Part shown: piece after piece, positions 5,173 to 6,117 of the stretch | How the letters are laid out: each line of letters starts with the position of its first letter | How positions within the stretch are numbered: position 1 is the stretch's first letter | Source: JAZDRH01 sp047470865 | GTDB lineage: Bacteria > Pseudomonadota > Gammaproteobacteria > Pseudomonadales > Pseudomonadaceae | Assembly (NCBI RefSeq): GCF_047470865.1 | Contig: NZ_JAZDRH010000051.1 | Span: 1-6,117, forward strand | Length of the DNA stretch: 6,117 nucleotides | Direction: 5' to 3' | Position numbers and translations under genes: made by a program | The notes under the pieces: model-generated | The model's database searches: none | What the model saw: the letters and a program-made list of their open reading frames with translations, nothing else | What the model was told of the DNA's origin: nothing

Positions 5173-6117
5173 TCAACTCTTCACTGCATTATTATATAAT
5201 TGAAACAAAACTTTTAGCCTTTCACTATCATCTATAAATGAAGTTTTACTAAAGACAGAATCGACTGCACGATCAAGTTTTTGATGTTTTTCTTTTAGTT
5301 TGATTGGCATATCCTCAGAATACAAATCACCAAGATTTTTGTTAGCATATTGCTCTCTCTCTTCAATAATTTCTAGACTGAGAGTTCTTATTTTATCCTT
5401 TAAATCATTGGAAATTTTGGAAGGAAGTGGAAATGTATTATAACAAATTTTAGTTGAATACCTGATCCCATTACCGAAACGCCCAGAAACAGCAGCAGCC
5501 CAAACCATGTGAATTCTCGATGACAATACTCCAAAGTAGAAAATATCTGAACTGGACACAACATTGAGTAAGTCACTAGATAAAATAGATTTATCAAAAT
5601 ATGATACTGGAAAATAATCTATTTCAGCAGGTGAAATCTTTGGTATAACTATATAATTACTATCTGGAAAGTTTTCCACATGAAATTTTTTAGGTGTCTC
5701 TGCTAAACGAATTGTTGGTACACTTGAACTCGCCAAACGAAAGTCCCTAACCTTTTGTATACGCTCCAAAATCTTGGGCATTTTATCAAGAGCTTCTACA
5801 GGGATATCTTTTACAAGTAAACAATATCTAGGCTTTCCATTCTTTAATTCTTGCGTTCCATACCATTTTCTAAAATAATTTTCAGAAGCAGGCTCTTCTT
5901 GAATAAATATATTTTTTTCTTCTAGCGTAAAAAGATAGTTACCATCATCAATAGGTTTATTGCCTATTCCCATCGTGGGTAAATTTTTTGATAACGGTTT
6001 TGATCTACTCTTCACAACATTTATTTCAGAATCAGTTAAATATGGGCTTATTCTATCTACAGTCTGCCAAAGGCCCTCTCTTAATATTTTTTTATTATTA
6101 GTATAATTTTTTGATAT
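5173..6117 (-). CDS. MmeI-type DNA methyltransferase, C-terminal part (cut by window edge)
   Basis: The frame is open from the window edge (codon at 6117-6115) to TGA at 5175-5173, giving 314 codons. An internal GTG at 6015 is not needed as a start, because the 34 preceding codons (with REGLWQTVDRISPYL and TDSEIN) belong to the same family. Recognisable blocks, numbered in this fragment, are GIGNKPIDDGNYLF (50-63), YFRKWYGTQE (81-90), and the hallmark GVLSSRIHMVWAAAVSGRF (196-214) followed by RYSTKICYNTFPLP (219-232). The C-terminal helices include NLGDLYSEDMP and KLDRAVD. These are the target-recognition and C-terminal parts of MmeI-like adenine methyltransferases. The SAM-binding and NPPY motifs lie upstream, outside the window, so it is unknown whether an N-terminal nuclease domain is present. 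In this cassette it probably modifies host DNA and sets the recognition sequence for the helicase and nuclease. Its stop is 1 nt from the helicase start. Confidence 0.87.
   Translation of the reverse strand: MSKNYTNNKKILREGLWQTVDRISPYLTDSEINVVKSRSKPLSKNLPTMGIGNKPIDDGNYLFTLEEKNIFIQEEPASENYFRKWYGTQELKNGKPRYCLLVKDIPVEALDKMPKILERIQKVRDFRLASSSVPTIRLAETPKKFHVENFPDSNYIVIPKISPAEIDYFPVSYFDKSILSSDLLNVVSSSDIFYFGVLSSRIHMVWAAAVSGRFGNGIRYSTKICYNTFPLPSKISNDLKDKIRTLSLEIIEEREQYANKNLGDLYSEDMPIKLKEKHQKLDRAVDSVFSKTSFIDDSERLKVLFQLYNNAVKS

Noticed and set aside
5400..5597. A 65-codon minus-strand frame inside the methyltransferase
   Set aside because: It lies over the conserved target-recognition and C-terminal blocks of the MmeI-type protein in another frame; its hydrophobic look is a by-product.

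Overview
The window is AT-rich and gene-dense, and every recognisable gene lies on the minus strand. Base composition, codon use and the protein types fit a low-GC gammaproteobacterium, most likely Acinetobacter or a relative. That genus call is an inference. The content is typical of a defence island: a DNA methyltransferase, an SF2 helicase, a GIY-YIG nuclease and a reverse transcriptase (RT), bounded on the left by an insertion sequence. Layout is given below in the direction of transcription, from high to low coordinates. || Region 1 (6117-2028) is a tightly packed cassette. It begins with the C-terminal part of an MmeI-type DNA methyltransferase, cut by the window edge, followed 1 nt later by a complete 644-aa superfamily 2 helicase. 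Three nt further on is a GIY-YIG nuclease module of the T5orf172/MUG113 type. The nuclease module is split into a 95-aa and a 304-aa reading frame. These share one frame, are separated by a single TAA, and carry the same DDDLGLL motif at the same residue positions. The set looks like a restriction-modification-like system with methylation, translocation and cleavage on separate polypeptides. || Region 2 (2027-1641) is a 387-bp stretch without a convincing gene, but it is not empty. Read on the minus strand it has a possible terminator, an overlapping sigma70-like promoter, a chain of short hairpins, a long-range pairing that encloses about 150 nt, and a perfect 11-bp stem just before the RT ribosome-binding site. 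I read it as a candidate structured RNA that serves the RT. || Region 3 (1640-241) encodes an RT with all catalytic motifs, including YCDD. Its C-terminal thumb part lies in the -1 frame after a run of five A, so the gene is frameshifted. The architecture (RT of about 466 aa preceded by a structured non-coding leader, inside a defence island) resembles defence-associated RTs of the DRT2/UG2 kind. In those systems the upstream RNA is reverse-transcribed by rolling circle into a repetitive toxic gene. The family assignment is probable but not proven. || Region 4 (240-1) holds a short spacer and then the end of an IS3-family element, with the first 26 codons of its OrfA transposase. || Together, a modification/translocation/nuclease cassette and an RNA-templated abortive defence gene sit side by side. 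The RT frameshift and the nuclease stop are each either a lesion, a regulated recoding or splitting device, or a sequencing error.
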